NCBI GenBank assembly: GCA_964558415.1
Contig: CAZLDI010000017.1
Location: 1 to 61,185 of the forward strand
Reading direction: 5' to 3'
DNA length: 61,185 bases
DNA from: CAZLDI01 sp964558415
GTDB taxonomy: Bacteria; Chloroflexota; Dehalococcoidia; SM23-28-2; RBG-16-64-32
In this document: piece by piece, positions 53,206 through 61,185 of the stretch
Layout: the number at the start of each line of letters is the position of its first letter
Position numbering within the stretch: the first letter of the stretch is position 1
Notes under the pieces: model-generated
Told to the model about the DNA's origin: nothing
What the model saw: only the letters and a program-made list of their open reading frames with translations
Databases searched by the model: none
Position numbers and translations under genes: made by a program

Positions 53206-53274
53206 GGGGCAGGGCTGAAGCCGCTGCAGCTACGCGTCGTTTGGGGGCAGGGCTGAAGCCGCTGCAGCTACGAG
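53206..53274. repeat. GGGCTGAAGCC repeat, copies B and C
   Basis: Two tandem copies (53206-53234 and 53244-53274) of the repeat at 20441. They are followed by 10-bp tandem units (cgcggattag) at about 53290-53315. Confidence 0.75.
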
Positions 53275-53430
53275 GCGGTGGTGGTAGCCGCGGATTAGCG
53301 CGGATTAGCGCGGATGGTTCTGGGCTTCGGAGCGTTCGGCTTGCTTGCTTCGACGATGATTGCGTCGTGGGCGTTTGGGCGGCGGCGGTCGGTCGCGCCA
53401 CGTGGTGGCGATGGGCGATCGTTGGTAGGC

Positions 53431-53660
53431 GGACGGGGGTGGACGTCGGGGGGCAGGGCTGAAGCCGCTGCAGCTACGAGGCGGTGGTGGTAGCCGCGGA
53501 TTANNNNNNNNNNNNNNNNNNNNNNNNNNNNNNNNNNNNNNNNNNNNNNNNNNNNNNNNNNNNNNNNNNNNNNNNNNNNNNNNNNNNNNNNNNNNNNNNN
53601 NNNCGGACGGGGGTGGACGTCGGGGGGCAGGGCTGAAGCCGCTGCAGCTACGAGGCGGGG
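53431..53660. other. Assembly gap inside a repeat
   Basis: 100 Ns (53504-53603) are flanked on both sides by the same sequence of about 55 bases (cggacgggggtggacgtcgg, then the GGGCTGAAGCC repeat, copies D 53450-53480 and E 53624-53654). The gap is probably a collapsed repeat, so its true length is unknown. No gene is supported in 53199-53647. Confidence 0.85.
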
Positions 53661-53959
53661 GGCGCCTCGACGATGATCGCGTCGTAGGTGCTGAGGTGGG
53701 GCGGGCCGGCGACGACGCCGGCGAGGGAGCCCTGGCGGTGGCCGGCGGCGAAGGCAGGGCTCTGCGTCCAATCGAGGAACGCCTGGCGGTCGCGCCAGAT
53801 GGTGTGGCTGATGTACTCGCCGGGGGTGTCTGACTTCAGGAGGGCGAACTGGACGAAGCCGGGGACGCTGTCCAGGTAGGACTGGCGATTGCGCCAGGCG
53901 GACTCGAAGTCGGCTTCGCGGCCTTCGGCGATCTTGAAGCGGTTCATTGCGACGAACAT
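53648..53959 (-). CDS. Antibiotic biosynthesis monooxygenase (ABM) domain protein
   Basis: 103 residues from ATG 53959 with caggagg upstream. The pattern MFVAMNRFKIAEGREADFES, then FVQFALLKSD, ISHTIWRDRQAFLDW and PAFAAGH, is the ferredoxin-like ABM/IsdG-type fold. Members include heme-degrading enzymes and quinone monooxygenases; the residues here do not decide. The end of the gene touches repeat copy E. Confidence 0.8.
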   Translation of the reverse strand: MFVAMNRFKIAEGREADFESAWRNRQSYLDSVPGFVQFALLKSDTPGEYISHTIWRDRQAFLDWTQSPAFAAGHRQGSLAGVVAGPPHLSTYDAIIVEAPPAS

Positions 53960-53983
53960 GGGGGCCTCCTGCGGGATTATATA

Positions 53984-54066
53984 TTGTCTGGCCGCGGATT
54001 TACGCGGATTGGACGCGGATGGTTTCATTGCCGGTTAGCCACGGATTTACACGGATTTACACGGAT
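53984..54066. repeat. Decanucleotide direct repeats
   Basis: Two blocks of 10-bp-period units: gcggatttac/gcggattgga and cacggattta/cacggattta. Related units occur at about 53290-53315, all between genes. Confidence 0.65.
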
Positions 54067-54070
54067 GAGT

Positions 54071-55033
54071 TTATTGTTTGCCGGTGCGCGGGAGCTCGAT
54101 GGGAAACGGTGGGGGCGTCGCTCCGGCGGGCGGCGCGGTGCTTGACAGGGTTAGCGACAGGGAGACGAACTCCCCCGGGGCGAGGGTGATGGCGGCTGCT
54201 TCTGTGGCGCCGAAGTAGACGAGGACGGCGCTGTCGTTGAGGCCGCCCGGGGAGGCGATGTCGCGCGGCTGTGTGCTGTAGTCGAAGGCGGCGGCGAAGG
54301 CGTCCGGAGCGTAGGCGTACTGCAGGCGGTCCGGCGTGGCACCTGACGCGCTTCCGAAGGTACGGAAGGCGGCTGCGTTCTCGACCCGCCACGAGGCGAA
54401 CAGCGGTGCGAACGTGGTCTCTGACGACGTGAGCGCGCCGGAGTTGAGGGCGAACGCGGGGCCGTCGTCGGCGGGCAGCTCGAAGTCCAGCAAGTAACGG
54501 ACGCCGATCTTCAGGGGCACGATATCGGTGTTGGTGACGGTTACCTTGAGGGTGATCGCAGCTTCTTCGAACGTGGAGCCGGCAGCCGCGACCTCGGACG
54601 TGATGCGCAGCGGGGCGGCGCCGGTCACGTCGTAGGTCGCGCGGTAGCCGGAGTCGCCGATCGGCTCGACAGACGCGAACGGGTCGAGCTGGGTGATGAG
54701 GTTGCCGGAGGCGGGGCCGGTTGCTGTCTGGACGTAGTCTGTACCGGTGGTGTAGGAGCGGACGGTCAGGTAAGAGCCGTTGGGATTGGCGTCATCGCCG
54801 GCGAAGAGGACGGGGAGCGCGTCGCCCGCGGGATGCGAGGGGCCGGTGGAAGCGCTGAAAGAACCGATGCCATCGCCGCCGGGCTGGTCCTCGATAGCGA
54901 CGCGGAAGAAGGCGGTCCCGGCGTCCTGGCCCGCGGCGAGGGAGGCGACGGAGACGGCGGCGAGGGAGACGCTGACGGCGGCCAGAAGGGCCAAGGGGCG
55001 CTTGAGGTTGCGAAAATCGCCGAAATCCGGCAT
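54071..55033 (-). CDS. Secreted protein ending in LPRTG without anchor
   Basis: 320 residues. The signal peptide covers residues about 10-36. The mature protein is beta-rich (TVTNTDIVPLKIGVRYLLDF, SAVLVYFGATEAAAITLAPG) and resembles domains that bind or decorate the cell surface. The C terminus is PPFPIELPRTGKQ. LPRTG fits a sortase motif, but the hydrophobic segment and positive tail that must follow are absent. The stop is followed directly by decamer repeats, so the anchor may have been lost. Confidence 0.7.
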   Translation of the reverse strand: MPDFGDFRNLKRPLALLAAVSVSLAAVSVASLAAGQDAGTAFFRVAIEDQPGGDGIGSFSASTGPSHPAGDALPVLFAGDDANPNGSYLTVRSYTTGTDYVQTATGPASGNLITQLDPFASVEPIGDSGYRATYDVTGAAPLRITSEVAAAGSTFEEAAITLKVTVTNTDIVPLKIGVRYLLDFELPADDGPAFALNSGALTSSETTFAPLFASWRVENAAAFRTFGSASGATPDRLQYAYAPDAFAAAFDYSTQPRDIASPGGLNDSAVLVYFGATEAAAITLAPGEFVSLSLTLSSTAPPAGATPPPFPIELPRTGKQ

Positions 55034-55247
55034 CGCTTCGACAGTATAGCATGGTATAATGCGTTAAATTTTCGTGAGGGTGCGGTTGAGCTGCCCGGCG
55101 GCGGAGCGCAGCTCATTCCCGTTCGCCCCTTATTCTGAGCCTGGACAAGCGATTGGCAGGCGCGAAGGGGGAGCATGGCGCAGACGGCGCGGCAACATGA
55201 TGGAGATCACGGCGGATGTGTGACAGCGGTCACTGGCCCTACGCTGT

Positions 55248-55271
55248 ATTCACGATTTACTGTTCGTGAAT
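55248..55271. promoter_or_regulatory. 8-bp perfect inverted repeat between divergent genes
   Basis: attcacga ... tcgtgaat with an 8-base spacer, in an AT-rich stretch. Candidate operator or hairpin for the second beta-helix gene or the divergent secreted-protein gene. Confidence 0.45.
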
Positions 55272-55365
55272 TGAAAGAGCGCTGCTTGAATGCAATAAAC
55301 GGTAGCGAAATGGGTATTTTTGCGGATGCGAGGGTTGATGAGCGAGGGTAGTCTCTAGCGCAGAA

Positions 55366-55386
55366 CCCGCCTGAGGCGGGGTTTGC
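55366..55386 (+). promoter_or_regulatory. GC-rich hairpin in the leader of the second beta-helix gene
   Basis: aacccgcc-tga-ggcggggtt forms a strong stem with one bulge, about 20 bases before the ggggaggg ribosome site. It could be an attenuator or a terminator-like end of upstream transcription; there is no U tract beyond a short run. Confidence 0.4.
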
Positions 55387-55420
55387 AGTGAACCTGCGAG
55401 GGAGCAGGGGGAGGGTCGCC

Positions 55421-58400
55421 ATGTTGAAGGACCTGATCAGGGACTGGAGACTGATCCGGCCGGGACGCCTGGCCACGGCGGCGGCGGCGCTGGTGCTGCT
55501 GGCGCTGGCAGCGTTGCTTGCCGCGCGCATGATCGCTGACAGCCCGCCTGCGCGGGCCAGCCACGCCGGCGGCATGGACGCCTTCTCGCTGGACATGGAC
55601 CCGACCGGCAACACGGCAACGTCTCTCGGCGCCCTTCAGGGCTGCGCTCGTATCGACGAGAACAACATCACGGACGCCGACGAAGACTCCACCGACACCG
55701 CGAATGTGGACGTGACCGCGACGAACATCCCGGCGGGGTTTGAGATGATTGCGTTTCAGTACACGCTCAACTACGACGAGACCAACCTCACGCTCCAGTC
55801 AAAGAACCCGAACTTTCTGCTCGAGTCTAACGTGGGCAGCAGCCTGCTCAACGTTAGCGACAGCGTGCCCGACTTGAACGGAAACAATCTGTTCTATTCA
55901 GGAGTTGCGGATACCGGATCCATCCCATCGTCGTCGGAGAGCGGGTCAGGCGTGCTGGACCGGCTGGGCATCTCTTCCGATACGGGAGCCACGACGGGCT
56001 GGTATCAGCTGACCTTGACAAGTCCTGGCCCGGAGCACATCGATATCCTCAACAATCCTTACGCGCCGGACGTCGTGAACGAGGCCGTGATCGCCATCGG
56101 CCAGGCCTGCCCGGTCGTCGACGCCGTCGTCGACACGACCTCCGACTCTGCGGCGCTGATGGCCTGCACGGGCGCGGCCGGCGACTGCAGCCTGCGCGGG
56201 GCGATCGCGAACCTGAACGCGATCTCGGGCGCGGGGACGGCGACGTTCGACGGCGGTACCTTTCCGGCAACGGCGCCGGCGACGATCTCGATCGGGAGCC
56301 AGTTGCCGACGATGTCGGACGACGGCGACACCGTGAGCGCGGAGACGCGCGGCGTGATCGTCAGCGGCGCCGGCGCGTACTCCTGCTTCAAGATCACCGG
56401 CAACTCGAACGTTATACGCGGATTCGACGGGATCACCGGTTGCGCCACCGGCGTCGAAGTCAACGGCGCAAGCAACCAGATCGGCGGGACTAACGCGGCT
56501 GAGGTCGCGTGCGCCGATTCGATCGACCAGGACAGCGACGGTTACGTGAACGACGGCTGTGCGCCAACGGGCGCGACGGCGGAGACCGGGGCGCAGTGCA
56601 CGCTGGCCGACATTACGAACGACGACTCGCCCGACGACTCGGACGTGAACGACGGGTGCCCGGCGCGGGGACAGGGCAACGGGATCCGGGGCAACGGGGC
56701 CGGCATCAAGGTAGACGGCGAGGCGGCGGACGGCAACGTGATCAGGGGGAACTACATCGGGACGGACAGGACGGGGTCTCTGCAGGACGCGAACTCCGAC
56801 GGCGTACGGATTCAGGGCGGGGCGGACGGTAACACGATAGGCGGGAGTACAGCGGGCGCGAGAAACGTCGTCTCCGGGAATCTGGTTGACGGCGTCGTGA
56901 TCACAGGCGCCTCGACCAGCGGCAATACCGTGGCCGGCAACTACATCGGCACAAACGCGGCGGGTTCGGGAGGGGTCGGAAACGCAGGCTCAGGCGTGTC
57001 GGTCTACGGGCCAAGCAATACCATCGGCGGGACGACGGACGCACCGGGCACGGTTCCCGGAAACGTGATCTCGAGCAACCTGCACGGTGTGGCGATCTTC
57101 GGCGAGGATGCCGACGGCAACACCGTGCTGGGCAACCTGATCGGCACGAACGCGGCGGGTACGGGAATGCTCGGGAACACGGATGTCGGCGTGTGGATTC
57201 TGAGCGGCGCCGACAGCAACATCGTCGGCGGTTCGACCACCACCGCCAGGAACGTGCTCTCGGCCCAGGGGCGTGGCGTCGCCATCTTCGATGCGGGCAC
57301 GACGCTGAACGCCGTCCGGGGCAACTACATCGGAACCGACATCACCGGCACGCTGGACTTCGGCAACAGCCACGGCATAACTCTGGCCTATGGTTCTTCC
57401 AGCAGCACGGTCGGCGGAGCGACGGCGGCGGAGCGTAACGTGATCTCCGGCAATACCTACGGTGTCGTGCTGGGAGAGAGTTCCAGCAGCACGACTGGCA
57501 ACACGATCAAGGGGAACTACATCGGCACGACGGCGAGCGGTTTGGCGCCCCGCGCAAACAGCGACTATGGTGTGCTGATAGGGGAGGCATCCACCAGCAA
57601 CACGATCGGCGGGACGAACGCGGCGGAGAGCGTATGCACGGGGTCCGCCGACGATGACGCCGACGGCTTCGCGAACGACGGCTGCGTGCAGGTGGGCGCG
57701 CTCGCGGAGACGGGCGCAGACTGCGCGGACACCGAAGACGATGACGGGAGCGATGGTGTGAACGACGGCTGCCCGGCGCGTGGGTCGGGTAACGTGATCT
57801 CCGGGAACGGAATCTACGGTGTCCACATCACCGGCTCTGGCTCCAGCAGCAACTCCGTGAGGGGCAATTTCGTCGGGACCAACGTTCACGGCGCTGCGAG
57901 TGTGCCTAACTCCGGCGACGGAGTGAGGGTTCAGGCCGGCGCGACGGGGAACACGATCGGCGGCACGATGTCGGGGGACCGCAACGTAATCAGCGGCAAT
58001 ACTAGCTACGGCGTGAACATTACCGGGTCCGGGTCAACCGGGAACACGATCAGCGGCAACTACCTGGGGCTGAACGCGGCGGGCGATACCGCGCTGGCCA
58101 ACTTCGGCGGCGTGAAGCTGGAGGCGGGCGCGCTGAGCAACACGGTCGGCGGTTTGACGGCCGGCGAGCGCAACGTTATCTCCGGGAACACCTTCGGCGT
58201 GGTGATCACCGGGTCGCCCGCAACGGGAAACGTGGTCAAGGGGAACTATATCGGGACCGACGCTACCGGCACGCTGGACCGGGGCAACACTTCGGATGGC
58301 GTGCGCATCAGCGCCAGCGCAGCGAGCAATACGATCGGCGGCACGACAGCGGCGGAACGGAACGTGATCTCCGGCAACGACAGCGACGGCGTGGAGATCA

Positions 58401-61185
58401 CCGGCTCTGGGTCAACCGGCAACTTCGTCAAAGGCAACTACATCGGCCTTAACGCCGCCGGGAATGCGGCCGTCGCGAACGTAACGGGCGTCAGCATAAC
58501 CAGCTCCGCCTCGAACAATACCGTCGGTGGCGCCACTGCCGCCGACCGCAACGTAATCTCAGGCAATATCTCTGGCGGCGTTGTCATCTCCAGCGCCAGC
58601 AGCAATATTGTGAAGGGCAACTACATCGGCACGGACTCCCCGGGCACCGCGCCCGTCCCGAACGCTGGCGGCGTAAGCATTGCCGGCGGCGCGATGAACA
58701 ACGTCATCGGTGGCACCACAAGTGGCGAACGGAATGTCATCTCTGGGAACACCACCGTCGGTGTTGAGATCGTCGGCGCCAGCACCGACAACAATACAGT
58801 GCTGGGCAACTACATCGGCACCAACCCGGCGGGGACGGCCGCCATTCCCAACTCCACCAACGGCGTTCGCATAGTAGCTGGCGCGCAGAGCAACACGATA
58901 GGCGGGACAGCGGCAGGTACAGGCAACGTGATCTCCGGTAACTCAACGTACGGAGTGGAGCTCAGCGGCAGCGGCACCAGTTCCAATGTGGTTCAGGGCA
59001 ATTATGTTGGCCTGGACGCGACAGGGACTCTCGATCTAGGGAACTCGATCAGCGGCGTGGTCATCCAGTCAGGCGCTACCGGGAACACGGTGGGCGGGAG
59101 CGCCGCCGGCGCCCGAAACGTGGTATCCGGCAACAACTTCTATGGAATCGCATTGAACAGCCTTGGCACGAACGGGAATATCATCCGCGGCAACTATGTC
59201 GGCCTGAACGCGGCCGGCACAGGGGGAGTCGCCAACACTTACAGCGGAATCCATGTGCAGGGTGGCGTCACAAGCGCCACCATTGGTGGAACCGCCGCCG
59301 GCGAAGGCAACACCATCGCCTTCAACGCGAAGAACGGCGTCTGCATCGTGGACACGCTTCCCTCACCGCCGACCGGTGTCACCGTTCGCGGCAACAGTAT
59401 CTACTCGAACGCCAACCTCGGAATTAATCTGGCACCGTCGGGAGAATCCTGCACTACCGGTGGCAGCGTCACGATCAACGATGCGCTGCCAGGCGATGCT
59501 GACACGGGACCGAACGACCTGATGAACTTCCCGGTGATCGCGAGTGCGACGTACAACGGCGTCCTGAACCAGACCACTATCAGCGGTACGTTGGACACGA
59601 TCTCCCCGGAGAACACGAGGGTAGACGTCTATGCCTCCCCAGCCGGCGATGGCTCCGGGTACGGAGAGGGGCAGGTCTACCTCGGCGAGGCGACGCCACT
59701 GGGCAGCGGCAGCTGGAGCCTGACGACCAGCGGCCCCCTGCCGCACCCGTACCTTGCGGCGACGACGACGGACAGCAGCGGCGCGGGCAGCACGTCCGAG
59801 TTCTCGGCGGTGCCGGACATCGACAGCGACGGGGACGGCCCGACGAACTCGATCGACAACTGTGACGCCGTCGATAACCCGCTGCAGTTCGACCATGACG
59901 GGGACGGGATTGGCGACGTCTGCGATACGGTGGTGCGGAACCGGTACACCGCCACGCAGTCGAGCCTGATCGGGGAGATCTCAACGGCGCCCGGGCAGCC
60001 GTTTCCGGCGGACAACCGGACATATGCCGCCTGGGACTACCAGCCCGGCGGCGGGATCAGCACTGGCGCCATCGTGGGAGAAATAGACTTCGCGTTCGAC
60101 GTCGGTTATGGAAACGCGCCCTGCGTCAATTCCGTCAATTTTTCCGACATTAATCTGCTGAACGCCAGCCTGGACACCAGTGCGGGCAACCTGATCAACA
60201 CTTCTGACGTGCGGCTGGACGTCAACCCGGTGAACGGCCTGCCGGACGGGGTGGACCGTTTCCCGCGCTTCGTGCTGACGCTGCTGGACCCGCAGCGTAG
60301 GGCGAACGTGGACGATGACCTCGACGGGTTGGTTGATGAGGACCCGGCTGGCGGCGGAAACAGCGACCTTGATGCGCGGCTGGACGAGGACGGAGCGGGC
60401 ACGCCGGCGTCACTGCACGCGCGCTACTTCGGGGTCTACGGGGCCAGCAGCTTCATCGAGATCCTCGTCTTCGAGGAGACGGCGAACCAGCTCTACCGGA
60501 CGGTCGTCGTTGTGGGCGACCCCACCTTTGGACCCTCGCACCAGCCCGCGGAGACGAGCTGCGCTCCCCTGGAGTACCGTTCCACGGCGTATTCCACCAG
60601 CCTGGACAACCCGGCCACCGGCGCCAACGAGGCGGGCTTCGTAGTCCTGAACACCCCGCCGGCGGGCACGAAGGTGTTCCGTGTGGATACGGTTGACCAG
60701 CCAGACGCGGACGGCGACGGTCCGGTCAACGCCATGGACAACTGCCATTCGGTTGCGAACGCGTCGCAGGCCGACACCGACGCCGACGGCATTGGAGACG
60801 CGTGTGACCCGACGGTCTCGACCGACACGAACGCGGGAGACCACGATCTGGACGGGTACAAGAACGCCTCGGACAACTGCCCTACTATCGCTAACACCAA
60901 TCAGCGGGAAAGCGAGAAGCGGACGCCTATGCCGTTCGGGCTCCTGCTGTCGCTGGACGGGATCGGAGACGTTTGCGACAACAACCCGACGCTGGTGGAT
61001 GACGCGGGACGGGTGGCGATAAACCACTACTCGGACGGCATCTGCGTGACGGGTGGGGGCGTGCTGGACGGAGACGGCGACGGCTGGTGCGGGGGCACGG
61101 CGACCGAGGACCCGCACGACGGTTTCGCGACGCGAACGCCGGAGAGCGACGCGGTGGCGCCGGGCTCGTGCGGGAACGGCGTTGA
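55421..61185 (+). CDS. Second giant beta-helix / thrombospondin-3 secreted protein, 3' partial
   Basis: The frame is open from ATG 55421 (ggggaggg at 55407-55414) to the window end, at least 1921 residues. A hydrophobic signal (residues about 18-38) starts it. Residues about 45-215 are a cohesin-like beta domain (NVDVTATNIPAGFEMIAFQY). After CSLRGAIANLN come right-handed beta-helix coils (GNVISGN, GNYIGT, NTIGG) from about 320 to 1330, twice interrupted by acidic NDGC cassettes (near 56530-56660 and 57640-57780). Then a beta-sandwich and thrombospondin-3 Ca repeats (DSDGDGPTNSIDNCD, DHDGDGIGDVCD). It is the architectural sister of the 1902 gene. Confidence 0.88.
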   Translation, partial: MLKDLIRDWRLIRPGRLATAAAALVLLALAALLAARMIADSPPARASHAGGMDAFSLDMDPTGNTATSLGALQGCARIDENNITDADEDSTDTANVDVTATNIPAGFEMIAFQYTLNYDETNLTLQSKNPNFLLESNVGSSLLNVSDSVPDLNGNNLFYSGVADTGSIPSSSESGSGVLDRLGISSDTGATTGWYQLTLTSPGPEHIDILNNPYAPDVVNEAVIAIGQACPVVDAVVDTTSDSAALMACTGAAGDCSLRGAIANLNAISGAGTATFDGGTFPATAPATISIGSQLPTMSDDGDTVSAETRGVIVSGAGAYSCFKITGNSNVIRGFDGITGCATGVEVNGASNQIGGTNAAEVACADSIDQDSDGYVNDGCAPTGATAETGAQCTLADITNDDSPDDSDVNDGCPARGQGNGIRGNGAGIKVDGEAADGNVIRGNYIGTDRTGSLQDANSDGVRIQGGADGNTIGGSTAGARNVVSGNLVDGVVITGASTSGNTVAGNYIGTNAAGSGGVGNAGSGVSVYGPSNTIGGTTDAPGTVPGNVISSNLHGVAIFGEDADGNTVLGNLIGTNAAGTGMLGNTDVGVWILSGADSNIVGGSTTTARNVLSAQGRGVAIFDAGTTLNAVRGNYIGTDITGTLDFGNSHGITLAYGSSSSTVGGATAAERNVISGNTYGVVLGESSSSTTGNTIKGNYIGTTASGLAPRANSDYGVLIGEASTSNTIGGTNAAESVCTGSADDDADGFANDGCVQVGALAETGADCADTEDDDGSDGVNDGCPARGSGNVISGNGIYGVHITGSGSSSNSVRGNFVGTNVHGAASVPNSGDGVRVQAGATGNTIGGTMSGDRNVISGNTSYGVNITGSGSTGNTISGNYLGLNAAGDTALANFGGVKLEAGALSNTVGGLTAGERNVISGNTFGVVITGSPATGNVVKGNYIGTDATGTLDRGNTSDGVRISASAASNTIGGTTAAERNVISGNDSDGVEITGSGSTGNFVKGNYIGLNAAGNAAVANVTGVSITSSASNNTVGGATAADRNVISGNISGGVVISSASSNIVKGNYIGTDSPGTAPVPNAGGVSIAGGAMNNVIGGTTSGERNVISGNTTVGVEIVGASTDNNTVLGNYIGTNPAGTAAIPNSTNGVRIVAGAQSNTIGGTAAGTGNVISGNSTYGVELSGSGTSSNVVQGNYVGLDATGTLDLGNSISGVVIQSGATGNTVGGSAAGARNVVSGNNFYGIALNSLGTNGNIIRGNYVGLNAAGTGGVANTYSGIHVQGGVTSATIGGTAAGEGNTIAFNAKNGVCIVDTLPSPPTGVTVRGNSIYSNANLGINLAPSGESCTTGGSVTINDALPGDADTGPNDLMNFPVIASATYNGVLNQTTISGTLDTISPENTRVDVYASPAGDGSGYGEGQVYLGEATPLGSGSWSLTTSGPLPHPYLAATTTDSSGAGSTSEFSAVPDIDSDGDGPTNSIDNCDAVDNPLQFDHDGDGIGDVCDTVVRNRYTATQSSLIGEISTAPGQPFPADNRTYAAWDYQPGGGISTGAIVGEIDFAFDVGYGNAPCVNSVNFSDINLLNASLDTSAGNLINTSDVRLDVNPVNGLPDGVDRFPRFVLTLLDPQRRANVDDDLDGLVDEDPAGGGNSDLDARLDEDGAGTPASLHARYFGVYGASSFIEILVFEETANQLYRTVVVVGDPTFGPSHQPAETSCAPLEYRSTAYSTSLDNPATGANEAGFVVLNTPPAGTKVFRVDTVDQPDADGDGPVNAMDNCHSVANASQADTDADGIGDACDPTVSTDTNAGDHDLDGYKNASDNCPTIANTNQRESEKRTPMPFGLLLSLDGIGDVCDNNPTLVDDAGRVAINHYSDGICVTGGGVLDGDGDGWCGGTATEDPHDGFATRTPESDAVAPGSCGNGV

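Overview
The window looks like a piece of a high-GC chromosome from an uncultured Chloroflexota bacterium, probably Dehalococcoidia-like. The clues are giant secreted beta-helix proteins with dockerin-like and thrombospondin-3-like tails, a SipW/TasA operon, BTAD-type regulators, a Gram-positive-type LexA box and many short REP-like repeats. The taxonomic call is inference. A run of 100 Ns at 53504-53603 shows that this is a scaffold.

Left chromosomal arm (1-14.3 kb): a partial cupin, an acyl-CoA dehydrogenase, a giant secreted parallel beta-helix protein with its own sigma70-like promoter, a TfoX-like protein, an MBL-fold hydrolase, two lipoproteins, a HIT protein, a secreted alpha/beta hydrolase and a P1B metal ATPase with an unusual CPD motif. 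Seven-base tandem repeats and REP-like elements sit between these genes. A lipoprotein gene at 14.5-15.0 kb lies between imperfect direct repeats and is a paralogue of a lipoprotein found next to an Rhs toxin 21 kb away.

Prophage remnant (15.1-21.2 kb and 52.5-53.2 kb): small membrane and accessory genes, a reverse-strand SipW signal peptidase/TasA-like operon, a holin-like gene behind a promoter that carries a LexA-type box, the large terminase subunit, an HTH protein and a portal protein. The portal gene is cut in two. Its N-terminal half ends at about 21174 and its C-terminal half resumes in frame at 52506. Joining the halves restores a portal of about 458 residues.

The inserted DNA, about 31.3 kb (21170-52510), is a genomic island with a shared 5-bp core (gagcc) at both ends. 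A truncated serine integrase reads out across the left end and meets a truncated tyrosine recombinase head to head. Cargo in order: an HD/IF2B-like fusion protein and a PfkB-type kinase; an MBL fragment; a SARP regulator; a small protein and a receiver-like protein; a 2125-residue Rhs protein with a likely C-terminal toxin domain, followed by lipoproteins; an IS3-family element with 4-bp target duplications; a compact RiPP-like operon (HExxH protein, radical SAM/SPASM, second HExxH protein, YcaO, TfuA) with several candidate precursor peptides; a MalT-like STAND regulator with a BTAD tail; a DUF5317-like protein; and a phospholipase A2-like/Ca-binding/Ada-like fusion with a companion protein. 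Three sites in the island carry 11-bp-period direct repeats 9-10 nt upstream of a -10-like hexamer, the arrangement known for SARP-dependent promoters. The two BTAD regulators may therefore control the cargo.

Right arm (53.2 kb to end): repeats around the assembly gap, an ABM-domain monooxygenase, a secreted protein ending in LPRTG without an anchor, and a second giant beta-helix/thrombospondin-3 protein that runs off the window. The strongest candidates for an undescribed system are the hybrid RiPP operon and the HD-IF2B/PfkB pair.
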